From an uncultured Ruminococcus sp. (GTDB lineage Bacteria; Bacillota; Clostridia; Oscillospirales; Ruminococcaceae): a DNA stretch of 64,000 nt. Under the pieces are notes generated by a model. The model made no database searches. It was not told where the DNA came from and saw only the letters and a program-made list of their open reading frames with translations. The stretch is from NCBI GenBank assembly GCA_900538575.1, contig UPZA01000001.1, forward strand, positions 124,001-188,000, in the 5' to 3' direction. Shown here piece by piece: positions 34,057-42,646 of this stretch. The position numbers and the translations under genes are program-made. Position 1 is the first letter of the stretch. Each line of letters begins with the position of its first letter.

Positions 34057-35406
34057 ATGGCGTTTAAAAGCGAATACTTACAGGGTGTATATGATAAGGT
34101 ATGCCAGAGAAACAAGGGTGAAGAAGAATTTCTTCAGGCAGTAAAGGAAGTACTTGAAAGCTTCGAGCCTGTTGTAGAAAAAAGACCGGATATTGTAAAG
34201 GCCGGAATAATCGACAGACTTGTTGAACCGGAAAGGTTCATTCAGTTCAGAGTTCCGTGGGTTGACGACAACGGCAACGTTCAGGTAAACAGAGGTTTCA
34301 GAGTTCAGTTTAATTCTGCAATCGGTCCTTACAAGGGCGGTCTTAGGTTCCATCCAACAGTCTGCGCTTCAGTAATTAAGTTTTTGGGCTTCGAACAGAT
34401 CTTCAAGAACAGTCTGACAGGTCTGCCGATCGGCGGCGGCAAGGGCGGCTCCGATTTTGACCCTAAGGGAAAGTCAGACGCCGAGGTAATGAGATTCTGC
34501 CAGAGCTTTATGACAGAGCTTTCTAAACATATCGGAGCCGACACAGACGTCCCCGCAGGAGATATAGGCGTCGGTGCAAGAGAGATCGGTTTTATGTACG
34601 GTCAGTACAAAAGACTCCGTAATGAGTTTACAGGAGTTCTGACAGGCAAGGGATTATCCTACGGCGGTTCTCTCGCAAGAACGGAAGCAACCGGTTATGG
34701 TCTTTGCTACTTCGCCGAGGAAATGCTCAAATCCATGAAAAACGAAAGCTTTGAGGGCAAAAAGGTTGTAATTTCAGGCTCAGGAAACGTTGCTATATAC
34801 GCGACTCAAAAGGCTACGGAGCTTGGCGGAAAGGTTATTGCTCTTTCCGACTCAAACGGTTACATATATGATGAAAACGGCATCAATCTTGATGTTGTTA
34901 AACAGATAAAGGAAGTTGAAAGAGGAAGAATCAAGGAATACGCTCAAAGAGTTCCGGGCTCCGTTTATACAGAGGGCAAGGGAATCTGGAGCATAAAATG
35001 CGATATCGCTCTTCCATGCGCTACACAGAACGAGCTTAACGGCGACGATGCGGAAATGCTTATTAAAAACGGCGTAATAGCAGTCGCTGAAGGCGCTAAT
35101 ATGCCTTCTACGCCTGAGGCAATTGAAAAGTTCCTTGCGGCCGGAGTTATGTTCGGTCCTGCAAAGGCAGCTAATGCAGGCGGCGTTGCTACCTCCGCAC
35201 TTGAAATGTCACAGAATTCCGAAAGACTTAGCTGGACCTTTGAAGAGGTTGACGCTAAGCTAAAGAATATAATGAAAAATATATTCCATAACTCCTACGA
35301 TGCTTCTAAAGAATACGGCCTTGAAGGCAACCTTGTAGCAGGCGCTAATATCGCCGGCTTTGCAAAGGTAGCCGACGCTATGATGTGGCAGGGCGTATCA
35401 TATTAA
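34057..35406 (+). CDS. gdhA: NADP-type glutamate dehydrogenase
   Basis: A 449-residue hexameric-type enzyme that makes glutamate from 2-oxoglutarate and ammonia. The catalytic region is visible as GLPIGGGKGGSDFDPKGKS (catalytic lysine), with PAGDIGVGAREIGFMYGQYK and the dinucleotide-binding VVISGSGNVAIYA. The length and sequence fit the NADP-dependent class I used for ammonia assimilation. GGAGG precedes the ATG. It is monocistronic, with its own promoter and terminator. Confidence 0.97.
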   Translation: MAFKSEYLQGVYDKVCQRNKGEEEFLQAVKEVLESFEPVVEKRPDIVKAGIIDRLVEPERFIQFRVPWVDDNGNVQVNRGFRVQFNSAIGPYKGGLRFHPTVCASVIKFLGFEQIFKNSLTGLPIGGGKGGSDFDPKGKSDAEVMRFCQSFMTELSKHIGADTDVPAGDIGVGAREIGFMYGQYKRLRNEFTGVLTGKGLSYGGSLARTEATGYGLCYFAEEMLKSMKNESFEGKKVVISGSGNVAIYATQKATELGGKVIALSDSNGYIYDENGINLDVVKQIKEVERGRIKEYAQRVPGSVYTEGKGIWSIKCDIALPCATQNELNGDDAEMLIKNGVIAVAEGANMPSTPEAIEKFLAAGVMFGPAKAANAGGVATSALEMSQNSERLSWTFEEVDAKLKNIMKNIFHNSYDASKEYGLEGNLVAGANIAGFAKVADAMMWQGVSY

Positions 35407-35425
35407 TAGTATTTTAACATTTTTA

Positions 35426-35461
35426 AAAATCCGTATAGTTTAACGCTATGCGGATTTTTTG
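35426..35461 (+). terminator. Terminator of gdhA
   Basis: AAATCCGTATAG pairs with CTATGCGGATTT (one G-U pair) around a short loop, followed by TTTTTG. Confidence 0.75.
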
Positions 35462-35530
35462 TTGACATATTATTCAAACAGTGTTAAAATATCAATATTA
35501 ATTGATTATTTCATCGAACAGGAGTTTGCT

Positions 35531-36478
35531 ATGAGAGTCAGATTTCATCTTCCGGATTTTGCAGTCCATTACCGTTTTAATATGGTTTTTCTTTCTATGC
35601 TGAAAAATTGTCCCGATTATTTTCGCGACGGAGTAGAAATCGCTTCAATCTACGGAACGTTTCCTCAGTCCTTGTGGAATGGCGGACGTACTATGCTGGG
35701 AGTCTGTGACAAAAATTATGTTAAAACGGTTGTAAATAACTTTGATAAAATCGGAATACCGCTAAGATTTACCTTTTCAAATCCAATGATAACAGAGGAA
35801 CATCTTGATGATGAATTTTGCAATTTTATACTAAAGACTGCTGAAAACGGTAAGAACGGCGTTATAGTCGTTTCACCGATACTTGAAAAATATATAAGGG
35901 AAACTTACCCCGGATATAAAATAACAAGCTCCACATGCAAGCGAATAACTGATATTACCGCTTTAAACAACGAGCTTGATAAAAACTATGACATTGTGGT
36001 TTTGGATTATGATTTCAATAATCAATTTAATGTTCTTGAAAAAATAAACAAAAAGGAAAAATGTGAGATACTTGTCAATTCGTGCTGCCAGCCGGGATGT
36101 AAAAACCGCGTTAAGCATTATCAGGAAATTGGTTTGACTCAGATTGCTTATTGCAATCATCTGAAAAGAAATCCCGGCAAACCGTTTCGTCCGGAAGATT
36201 ACAAAGCGAAGGATAACGCTAAAATGAACTGTCCGTATATGAATTACGACGCTGTAGATGTAAGGCAGCTTTCAACTCACGTAACGCCCGACGATATTTA
36301 CAATAAATATATTCCTATGGGATTTAATCAGTTTAAAATCGAAGGCAGAACGGCAAACATTTTTAATCTTATAGAATATTATCTGTATTACATGATAAAG
36401 CCTGAATTCAAGGATAAGGCAAGGCTTGCTCTATGCATTAATCTCATGAATAACGGAATAATCAAGGAAAATAATTAA
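35531..36478 (+). CDS. Peptidase U32-like protein
   Basis: A 315-residue protein whose C-terminal part has the U32 signature FKIEGR in GFNQFKIEGRTAN. It also has a cluster of cysteines (NSCCQPGCKNR, YCNH, NCPYM) like the iron-sulfur ligands of U32 relatives. The N-terminal half looks like a TIM-barrel (VRFHLPDFAVHYRF, VIVVSPILEKYI). U32 members act in tRNA or rRNA hydroxylation, quinone synthesis or collagen degradation; the role here is unknown. The start is ATG 35531 after CAGGAG. It is shorter than classical U32 proteins. Confidence 0.65.
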   Translation: MRVRFHLPDFAVHYRFNMVFLSMLKNCPDYFRDGVEIASIYGTFPQSLWNGGRTMLGVCDKNYVKTVVNNFDKIGIPLRFTFSNPMITEEHLDDEFCNFILKTAENGKNGVIVVSPILEKYIRETYPGYKITSSTCKRITDITALNNELDKNYDIVVLDYDFNNQFNVLEKINKKEKCEILVNSCCQPGCKNRVKHYQEIGLTQIAYCNHLKRNPGKPFRPEDYKAKDNAKMNCPYMNYDAVDVRQLSTHVTPDDIYNKYIPMGFNQFKIEGRTANIFNLIEYYLYYMIKPEFKDKARLALCINLMNNGIIKENN

Positions 36479-36503
36479 AGGGCATGAAAACATGCCCTTT
36501 TTT
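36477..36503. terminator. Bidirectional terminator between the U32-like and ABC permease genes
   Basis: AAAGGGCATG and CATGCCCTTT form a perfect stem with an AAAA loop and T-run; the two flanking genes converge on it. Confidence 0.85.
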
Positions 36504-36504
36504 A

Positions 36505-37821
36505 TTATCCTCTTTTTGTGCTGAATTTTCTTTTTTGCCCCAAATTCAAGGATATAGTAAATATTTTGTCAGAGGTAAATATCCTGACAGCAAAAAACAT
36601 GCAGATTAAAAACAGTATCATCTGATAAATCAAACCGAACCAATAAAGATTCATATTTCCGAACATAATATTATTGATAGCGTTAAAGGTATGAGTAAAC
36701 GGTATAGCGTAAATAATCGTTCTCAGAACAGGTGAAAGAAAATTTATATCATAAACTATCGAAACAATATAGGGTATCATTGCCAGAACCATTATCGGCA
36801 TCAGCATTGTCTGCGCCGATTTTGAATCATTCACTAATGCTCCGAGAATCATTGCGGCAGCAAGACATATCATTATAGTCATGAACATCTGCAGACCTAC
36901 CATAAAATAACCGGAAACGCCAAGCTTAAGCCCCAGCTCCTTCATTATGTCGTCTACAGTCATTGCCGAGCCTACAATTTCTGTGTTCTCAATCGCTCCG
37001 CTGAGCATAGAGCCCATGTATCCGTAAAAGCCCACCATATAAACTCCGGCGTTTATTATTGCAACTATTCCGGCGGCAAGCATCTTAGAGCATAAAACTG
37101 ATAAACGTGAAACAGGAGCTGACAGAAGCGTTTCAAGGGTTTTGTCAATCTTTTCGGTAGAAATAGCGGATATTATCATCTGTGATGTGAACATTACGAG
37201 AATAAATACGACTATCGGTATGAACATGCTCTGGGAAGATATCAGTCCCGTCAGCGTTTCCGTACTTATATTCGCCCATTTGTCGTTTGCAACCGTAATC
37301 TCGTTCAAGGAAACAGGATTTTCAATTGTTTCTATATCCTGAGAATCAAGCCCTTTGGCGGTCATAATCTCATTTTTGACTATATCATTAATAATATCGG
37401 CAGCAGAAGCAGTCTTATCAGATATCGAGGCAAGAGCGGACGAGGTCTTCATAGTACTGATAAGCTCCATGGTTCCGCTTTTATTTTCGTTTACAACGCT
37501 TTCCGTAAATCCCTCGGGAATTATAATAAGACTCTCGCAGCCTGAATCCTTTAAAAGCTTCGCCCTGTCGGCATTATCCTGTGTAACAAGTTTTACCTCA
37601 AAGCCCGACGATTCAAGGGACGATATTATATTTCTTGTAAACTCAGTATCGTCCTTATCGCTTATATTAACGCTCCCCGTATCGGATACTGCGTCGTCCA
37701 TTACATTAGACATGATTTTTCCGATAGACAAAAGCATAACCAGCGTAATTACAACGCCTAATATCATCTGCGCATTTATAAGCTCGTGAAGCTCTTTTTT
37801 CAGCAGATTAAGAAATTTCAT
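36505..37821 (-). CDS. ABC-2 type exporter permease (NatB-like)
   Basis: A 438-residue membrane protein. One N-terminal membrane segment (residues 18-36) is followed by an extracytoplasmic domain of about 170 residues. About six further membrane segments include the ISTEKIDKTLETLLSAPVSR cytoplasmic coupling motif. That layout is typical of NatB/YhaP-type ABC-2 permeases. The substrate is unknown; NatAB exports sodium and related pairs export peptides or drugs. It overlaps the ATPase gene by 14 bases. Confidence 0.88.
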   Translation of the reverse strand: MKFLNLLKKELHELINAQMILGVVITLVMLLSIGKIMSNVMDDAVSDTGSVNISDKDDTEFTRNIISSLESSGFEVKLVTQDNADRAKLLKDSGCESLIIIPEGFTESVVNENKSGTMELISTMKTSSALASISDKTASAADIINDIVKNEIMTAKGLDSQDIETIENPVSLNEITVANDKWANISTETLTGLISSQSMFIPIVVFILVMFTSQMIISAISTEKIDKTLETLLSAPVSRLSVLCSKMLAAGIVAIINAGVYMVGFYGYMGSMLSGAIENTEIVGSAMTVDDIMKELGLKLGVSGYFMVGLQMFMTIMICLAAAMILGALVNDSKSAQTMLMPIMVLAMIPYIVSIVYDINFLSPVLRTIIYAIPFTHTFNAINNIMFGNMNLYWFGLIYQMILFLICMFFAVRIFTSDKIFTISLNLGQKRKFSTKRG

Positions 37822-38545
37822 TCTGCTTCACCACCTTTTCAAATACTTCCTCAAGATTTGCGGAATTATATTTTTCCTTCAGCTCGTTTATTTTGCCCAC
37901 TGCAAGGAGTCTGCCTCCCGCGATTATTCCGACGCGGTCGGACACAAACTCTATCTCAAGCATGTTATGTGAAGAAAGCAGAAACGACATATTTTCCGTT
38001 TTTGAAAGCTCCTTTATCATTTTTCTGATTTCAAGAGCGTTTATAACGTCCAGTCCGCTGGTGGGCTCGTCGAGTATAGCCAGCTTTGGTCTTGTCATCA
38101 CAGCCCTCGAAAGCAGCAGCTTTCTTATCATTCCTCTGCTGTAGCTTCCGATCTTTTCATTCAGTCTGTCTCCAAGACCGCAGGTTTTTTCCGCACGGTC
38201 AGTAAATTCGGTAATTTCCGCTTTGCTCTCCGCAAACATACCGGCCATGAATTTAAGATAAGCTCTGCCGGTCATTGTCTTATAAGCGCCGGCCTCGTCG
38301 GGAAGATATGTAATAGACCTTCTGACCTTTTCGGGTTCCTTTATTATACTGTGTCCGTCAACCTCAGCGTCCCCGGAAGTCGGCTTTATCAGAGTGGAAA
38401 TCATTCTTATAGTAGTCGTTTTGCCGGCGCCGTTAGGACCGATTAAAGCAAATATCTCCCCTTCGTCAATTGAAAAGGAAACATTGTTTGCGGCAAGCAC
38501 TTTTGTATATTGCTTGCAGAGGCTTTTTACTTCCAATACTGCCAT
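37808..38545 (-). CDS. ABC transporter ATP-binding protein (NatA-like)
   Basis: A 245-residue ATPase with Walker A GPNGAGKTT, Walker B LAILDEPTSGLD, the switch histidine in LLSSHN, and YSRGM in place of the LSGGQ signature, as is common in NatA-type exporters. It powers the downstream permease. Of two in-frame ATGs I prefer 38545, which has GGAGG just upstream; 38557 is the alternative. Expression is probably controlled by the divergent small regulator through two palindromes at the promoter. Confidence 0.92.
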   Translation of the reverse strand: MAVLEVKSLCKQYTKVLAANNVSFSIDEGEIFALIGPNGAGKTTTIRMISTLIKPTSGDAEVDGHSIIKEPEKVRRSITYLPDEAGAYKTMTGRAYLKFMAGMFAESKAEITEFTDRAEKTCGLGDRLNEKIGSYSRGMIRKLLLSRAVMTRPKLAILDEPTSGLDVINALEIRKMIKELSKTENMSFLLSSHNMLEIEFVSDRVGIIAGGRLLAVGKINELKEKYNSANLEEVFEKVVKQNEIS

Positions 38546-38645
38546 TTTGCCCTCCATACCTTTTTTATTATATCAACATTATATCACATAAGTCCATTCA
38601 TAGCAAGAACAAAAAATGTAAATATAATGTAACGGTTTTCCAGTC

Positions 38646-38659
38646 AACGGTAAACCGTT
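38646..38659. promoter_or_regulatory. Palindromic operator 1 of the ABC exporter promoter
   Basis: AACGGTAAACCGTT is a palindrome of two AACGGT half-sites around a central AA. It covers the predicted transcription start of the exporter unit. A lone half-site (AACGGTTTTC) lies beside it at 38631-38640. Confidence 0.6.
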
Positions 38660-38665
38660 ATCGCC

Positions 38666-38694
38666 ATTATATCATATCTATGCATATATGTCAA
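38666..38694 (-). promoter_or_regulatory. Consensus promoter of the ABC exporter genes
   Basis: On the minus strand a perfect TTGACA (38689-38694) and a perfect TATAAT (38666-38671) are 17 bases apart. A perfect promoter bracketed by operators suggests strong expression held down by a repressor. Confidence 0.8.
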
Positions 38695-38706
38695 CGGTTT
38701 ACCGAC
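38693..38706. promoter_or_regulatory. Palindromic operator 2 of the ABC exporter promoter
   Basis: AACGGTTTACCGAC repeats operator 1 in near-palindromic form, 47 bases away centre to centre. It overlaps the -35 box of the exporter promoter by two bases. It is also close to a TATAAT (38709-38714) that could belong to the divergent regulator gene. Confidence 0.6.
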
Positions 38707-38770
38707 AATATAATTCGGCAAAAAATGATATTATTTTTTATATAAAATAATTTATAAGGAGTAGACCGTT

Positions 38771-39013
38771 ATGAATATCTCTCAGGCAACCGCAAAAAGA
38801 ATTATTGAGCTATGCAAAAGCAGATGCATAACAGTTAACAAGCTCGCTAATATTTCCGGAGTGACTCAGTCGACTGTAAACGATATAGTCAATAATAAGG
38901 CAAAAAACATCGGAGTCGTAACTATAAAGAAGCTTTGCGACGGCCTTGAAATAACAATAACCGAATTTTTTGACACAGATTATTTCAGAGAGCTTGAACA
39001 GGAAATATTCTGA
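38771..39013 (+). CDS. Small Cro/CI-type regulator
   Basis: An 80-residue protein that is almost entirely a helix-turn-helix domain (ITVNKLANISGVTQSTVNDI, then TIKKLCDGLEITITEFFD). AAGGAG precedes the ATG. It is divergent from the NatAB-like exporter, and the shared region has two matching palindromes. The simplest reading is that it represses the exporter and itself. Confidence 0.88.
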   Translation: MNISQATAKRIIELCKSRCITVNKLANISGVTQSTVNDIVNNKAKNIGVVTIKKLCDGLEITITEFFDTDYFRELEQEIF

Positions 39014-39231
39014 CTTTTCAAAAATGCCGTATTACACAAAAAACAATGAACTTATTCGTCATTTTGCACAAATAAAATAATTGTCAAAATGCCCAGTAAT
39101 TTAATTTACGAATAATCTAATTTGTATAAAATCTCTTGTAAAATCCTTAAAAACGTCCATTTTACTGCAAAATTTGTAATTTATAAAAGAAATACCTAAT
39201 CAGAACTCAAAAAAAATCTACACATAATCAA
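39014..39231. other. AT-rich intergenic stretch
   Basis: About 320 bases lie between the small regulator and the SCP2-domain gene. The left 218 bases are strongly AT-rich with no open frame, clear hairpin or repeat that I can support; the promoter of the next gene is at the right end. Confidence 0.4.
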
Positions 39232-39260
39232 TTGACTTTAAAATCCGGCTGTGTTATAAA
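39232..39260 (+). promoter_or_regulatory. Promoter of the SCP2-domain gene
   Basis: TTGACT (39232-39237) and TATAAA (39255-39260) with a 17-base spacer; the transcript would have a leader of about 65 bases. Confidence 0.6.
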
Positions 39261-39333
39261 TATATTATAATAAATTTTATGAAAATTACATCAGATATTA
39301 ATATTTCTTTTGAATTTTACAGGAGGATAAATC

Positions 39334-39927
39334 ATGACTTATGAGGAAATAGTTGCGAAAGCCAAAAAAGAATTCGGATCAGCCGACGTCAGCAATTATG
39401 AAGGTCATCTTGCCCTGCAAATAAATGTAACGGGTGAAGGCGAAGGTATTTTTTATGCTGAAATCAACGAAGGCAGGCTTTTTATAGAGCCTTATGACTA
39501 TAAAGACAACGACGCTGTTCTTACGGCCGACGGCAATGATATAATAAGCATATTCAGCGGTCTTCTTGATCCGGTTGAGGCTTTTGAAAGCGGCCGTCTT
39601 ACTGTAACCGGCGATCTCAGCAAGGCTCTTTCTATTCAGCCTGTTATTGAAAGCAATAAGAAGCCGGTTAAGAAAACCGCTAAAAGAACAGCTTCAAAAG
39701 CAAGCGAAAAGACATCCTCAAAAACGGTTAAAACTTCCGCTAAGACAGCAAAATCCGTCTCAACAAAAAAAGCGGCGGCAGAAGATCCGGCTATAATCGG
39801 TCTCGCCGAGCCTAAAAAATCTGCGGCTCCTAAGACCGCTACAAAAAGAGCCTCTTCTAAGACTGCTGTCAAGGAATCAACCAAGCCCGTTAAACCCGCG
39901 GCTAAAACAACCGCTAAAAAAGGCTGA
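39334..39927 (+). CDS. SCP2-like domain protein with a lysine-rich histone-like tail
   Basis: In this 197-residue protein, residues 1-105 resemble the SCP2 lipid-binding fold (YEGHLALQINVTGEGEG, DAVLTADGNDIISIFSGLLD, FESGRLTVTGDLSKAL). The remaining 90 residues are rich in Lys, Ala, Ser and Thr (KKPVKKTAKRTASKAS and similar), like histone H1-type tails. The tail predicts binding to DNA, RNA or anionic lipids. AGGAGG precedes the ATG. A phosphopantetheinyl transferase gene starts two bases after its stop. Confidence 0.75.
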   Translation: MTYEEIVAKAKKEFGSADVSNYEGHLALQINVTGEGEGIFYAEINEGRLFIEPYDYKDNDAVLTADGNDIISIFSGLLDPVEAFESGRLTVTGDLSKALSIQPVIESNKKPVKKTAKRTASKASEKTSSKTVKTSAKTAKSVSTKKAAAEDPAIIGLAEPKKSAAPKTATKRASSKTAVKESTKPVKPAAKTTAKKG

Positions 39928-39929
39928 AC

Positions 39930-40535
39930 ATGATATATTTTAAAAAGTGTGATTATTCTGCCGGAGATGACAGAATTTCACACAAAAATATACTTCATGA
40001 AGAAGCCCATAGATTACTTGACAGAGCCCTTCAAAAAAAAGGAGTCCGAGCCGAAAATAAGGAATTGATTTACAATAAATACGGCAAGCCTATGCTCAAG
40101 GATAACGATACGATACATTTTAATATCAGCCATTGCAGACGTCTTGCCGTTTGTGCGTTGACAGAAAATGCTATAGGAGTGGACGCGGAAAATATCCGTG
40201 AATATCCGAAGAGGGTTTTAAACCGTTGTTTTACTGCAAATGAAATCAGCTTTGTTAGGGAAAACGAGTTTCCCGACCGCGCTTTTTTTCAGATATGGAC
40301 TTTAAAGGAAAGCTACGCTAAGGCAATCGGCACAGGAATTACTTTTCCGCTGAAGGAAGCGGAATTTATAATTGGTAACAATTTTATTGCTGCAAATACG
40401 GAACGCAAATTTGCATTTTCTCAGATAATAATAGATAATGAATTTGTATGTTCCGTATGCTGCGACGATATTTTAAATAATAAAGTTCTCTTTAGGTCGT
40501 ATGAGGAGTTCATTCCCCTTGACATATTACAATGA
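39930..40535 (+). CDS. 4'-phosphopantetheinyl transferase, Sfp type
   Basis: A 201-residue enzyme that moves phosphopantetheine from coenzyme A to a serine of carrier proteins. The motifs are NISHC (residues about 68-72), GVDAENIREYP with the magnesium-binding aspartate, and FFQIWTLKESYAKAIGTGI. The Sfp type usually serves polyketide, peptide or fatty acid synthases; none is present in this window. It is expressed with the SCP2-domain gene (two-base gap). Confidence 0.9.
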   Translation: MIYFKKCDYSAGDDRISHKNILHEEAHRLLDRALQKKGVRAENKELIYNKYGKPMLKDNDTIHFNISHCRRLAVCALTENAIGVDAENIREYPKRVLNRCFTANEISFVRENEFPDRAFFQIWTLKESYAKAIGTGITFPLKEAEFIIGNNFIAANTERKFAFSQIIIDNEFVCSVCCDDILNNKVLFRSYEEFIPLDILQ

Positions 40536-40566
40536 CATTATCATTGGTCTTTTAAAGGCCTTTAAT

Positions 40567-40583
40567 AACGGCTGTAGGCCGTT
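40567..40583 (+). other. Short hairpin after the phosphopantetheinyl transferase gene
   Basis: AACGGC and GCCGTT form a 6 bp stem with a 5-base loop, without a U-run. It may stabilise the mRNA end ahead of the true terminator. Confidence 0.35.
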
Positions 40584-40601
40584 GTGATCCCCCTCTCTAT
40601 T

Positions 40602-40630
40602 AGCACCGTTTTTACACGGTGCTTTTTTTT
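40602..40630 (+). terminator. Terminator of the SCP2-phosphopantetheinyl transferase unit
   Basis: GCACCGT (40603-40609) pairs with ACGGTGC (40616-40622), followed by eight T residues. Confidence 0.85.
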
Positions 40631-40639
40631 GCCTTTTTA

Positions 40640-40668
40640 TTGACAAATTCCGGTTTTTAATTCATAAT
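40640..40668 (+). promoter_or_regulatory. Promoter of the acetylesterase gene
   Basis: A perfect TTGACA (40640-40645) and CATAAT (40663-40668) with a 17-base spacer, 45 bases before the start codon. Confidence 0.6.
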
Positions 40669-40712
40669 ATAAAAGACAATTGAAACCAGATAAAAAGAAA
40701 GGAATTAAAAGA

Positions 40713-42224
40713 ATGATAAAAGCGGCAGCGATATTTACGGATAATATGGTTTTGCAGCGGGACAAGAATATTGAAATTTTCGGATATACGGACGAAAAGG
40801 AAATCAGCGCGTCGATAAACGAAATCAATGTTTCGGCAGAAGTAAAGGGAAACAGATGGAACGCAGTTTTTCCTCCGATGCAAGCCGGAGGACCGTATAC
40901 ACTGACAATAAAGGGAAGCCTTCAAACCATTGTATACAATAACGTTATGATAGGCGAGGTCTGGCTTGCCGGAGGACAATCCAATATGGAATTCGAGCTG
41001 CAAAACGAGCTTCACGGCAAAGAAACCCTTGAAAATATAAACGAGGATAACACAAACGTTAGATATTATTATACTCCTAAGCAGAATTTCATTGATGAAG
41101 ATTTTTATCTTACTGAAGAAAAAACCTGCTGGCAGACTGCCGGCAGGGATAATTCAAAAAACTGGTCGGCGGTCGGATTCTATTTTGCCGATATGCTTTC
41201 AAAGAAGCTTGGAGTAACAGTCGGAATTATCGGGTGCAACTGGGGAGGCTCTTCTGCGTCCGCATGGATGAGCCGGAAATTTTTAAACGGAATCGACGAA
41301 ATAGCTTCATATATAGAAGATTATGAAATGGCGGTCGCAGGAAAAACACGTGAGCAAATGATTGAAGAATACGACCGTTTCTGTGATTATGATAAGGAAT
41401 GGAATATAAGGTCGCAGAAGTGCTATGCAGAAAATCCCGATATAAGCTGGGACGACGTTCAGAAAATTTGCGGCAAAAATCTTTGGCCCGGTCCGATGGG
41501 AATAAAAAATCCTTTCAGAATATGCGGTATGCATGAAACAATGATTTCCAGAATCGCCCCCTATACACTCAGAGGCTTTCTCTACTATCAGGGAGAAGAG
41601 GACGATCGCAGACCTGACAGCTATTATGCTTTGCTGCGTCGTCTTATCGAATGCTGGCGTTGGGAATGGCATGACGACGAGCTGCCGTTTATGCTTGTTC
41701 AGCTTCCAATGTTTATGTATAAGGGCGATACAGACAGAAAAAACTGGTGTAAAATCCGTGAAGCTCAGATGAGGATATTTAAAACTGTAAAAAATACCGG
41801 AATAGCCGTAATATCAGACTGCGGAGAATACGGAAACATTCACCCCATCAACAAAAAGCCCGTTGGAGAAAGGCTTTTCCTACAGGCTCTTTATCATGTT
41901 TACGGCTTTAAGGACGCGGACGCATTCGGTCCTATATACCGCACTCATAGTTACCGCGGCGACGGTATCAATATTATATTAGATAACGTTGAAAACGGTA
42001 TAATGGTAATCGGAAGCCCGGACGGCTTTGAAATTGCAGGAGCAGACAAAAAGTTTTACAGGGCAAAAGCTGAAATAAACGGAAACAGTATCTTTATAAG
42101 ATCGGATAATGTTAAAAAACCGAAATATGCAAGATATGCATGGACCAATTACATGGAAGTAAAAATCTTCGGCAGAAACGGCATACCGCTTGCTCCTTTC
42201 AGAACACATACGGAGGACGAATGA
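40713..42224 (+). CDS. Sialate O-acetylesterase-like carbohydrate esterase
   Basis: The 503-residue enzyme has the SASA/SGNH-type catalytic serine in AGGQSNMEFEL and the oxyanion part GCNWGGSSASAWMS. It also has YYQGEED and the histidine motif NIHPINKKPVGERL. Members remove O-acetyl groups from sialic acid or from plant polysaccharides; near a pectate lyase and xyloglucanase, a plant-wall target is plausible. No signal peptide is visible, so it appears cytoplasmic. The start at 40713 follows AAAGGA. Confidence 0.87.
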   Translation: MIKAAAIFTDNMVLQRDKNIEIFGYTDEKEISASINEINVSAEVKGNRWNAVFPPMQAGGPYTLTIKGSLQTIVYNNVMIGEVWLAGGQSNMEFELQNELHGKETLENINEDNTNVRYYYTPKQNFIDEDFYLTEEKTCWQTAGRDNSKNWSAVGFYFADMLSKKLGVTVGIIGCNWGGSSASAWMSRKFLNGIDEIASYIEDYEMAVAGKTREQMIEEYDRFCDYDKEWNIRSQKCYAENPDISWDDVQKICGKNLWPGPMGIKNPFRICGMHETMISRIAPYTLRGFLYYQGEEDDRRPDSYYALLRRLIECWRWEWHDDELPFMLVQLPMFMYKGDTDRKNWCKIREAQMRIFKTVKNTGIAVISDCGEYGNIHPINKKPVGERLFLQALYHVYGFKDADAFGPIYRTHSYRGDGINIILDNVENGIMVIGSPDGFEIAGADKKFYRAKAEINGNSIFIRSDNVKKPKYARYAWTNYMEVKIFGRNGIPLAPFRTHTEDE

Positions 42225-42568
42225 TGGAAAGATTTGATGAATTGAAATTTTTTGCAGAAATTAAAAAACGGCCCGGAATGTTCCTCGGTTCAAAATCTAT
42301 AAATCTTCTGGTTGCATATATTAACGGAATACGTCATCATGCTTATGTAAATAATCCTTATATCAGCCCTGTGCCTATTTATGATAACTTTAATGACTGG
42401 TATATGAAAAAGCATAAAATTGAAGATAAAAACGGTTACGTTATTTGGTGGAATCATATTTTATATGTTTGTGCAAATTCTGATTACCACGCATTTGATA
42501 GATTTATAAGCGAATTTGAAGAGTATATTGCAGAAATCTATAATGTTAAGCTTCCTGAAGTAAAGTAA
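42224..42568 (+). CDS. Small protein of unknown function
   Basis: A 114-residue protein whose N-terminus holds the pattern KKRPGMFLGSKSINLLVAYI. Related RPGMYLG patterns appear in other bacterial proteins of unknown role. Tryptophan/tyrosine-rich middle (NDWYMKKHKIED, YVIWWNH) and acidic C-terminus. The gene overlaps the esterase stop (ATGATGG), with GGAGG at a good distance from ATG 42224; ATG 42221 is the alternative. It is probably translated with the esterase. Confidence 0.7.
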   Translation: MERFDELKFFAEIKKRPGMFLGSKSINLLVAYINGIRHHAYVNNPYISPVPIYDNFNDWYMKKHKIEDKNGYVIWWNHILYVCANSDYHAFDRFISEFEEYIAEIYNVKLPEVK

Positions 42569-42581
42569 TTTATTGATATGC

Positions 42582-42610
42582 TTGCCATAAATTATTATCT
42601 ATGCTATAAT
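42582..42610 (+). promoter_or_regulatory. Promoter of the ABC-F gene
   Basis: TTGCCA (42582-42587) and TATAAT (42605-42610) with a 17-base spacer. Confidence 0.6.
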
Positions 42611-42646
42611 AGAAATATTTACTAAAGAATCAAGTGAGGAAATTAA

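Noticed and set aside
38560..38770. Possible CRISPR or integration site because of the repeated AACGGT motifs
   Set aside because: Only two palindromes and a half-site are present, with no regular spacers; their position on a promoter fits operators.
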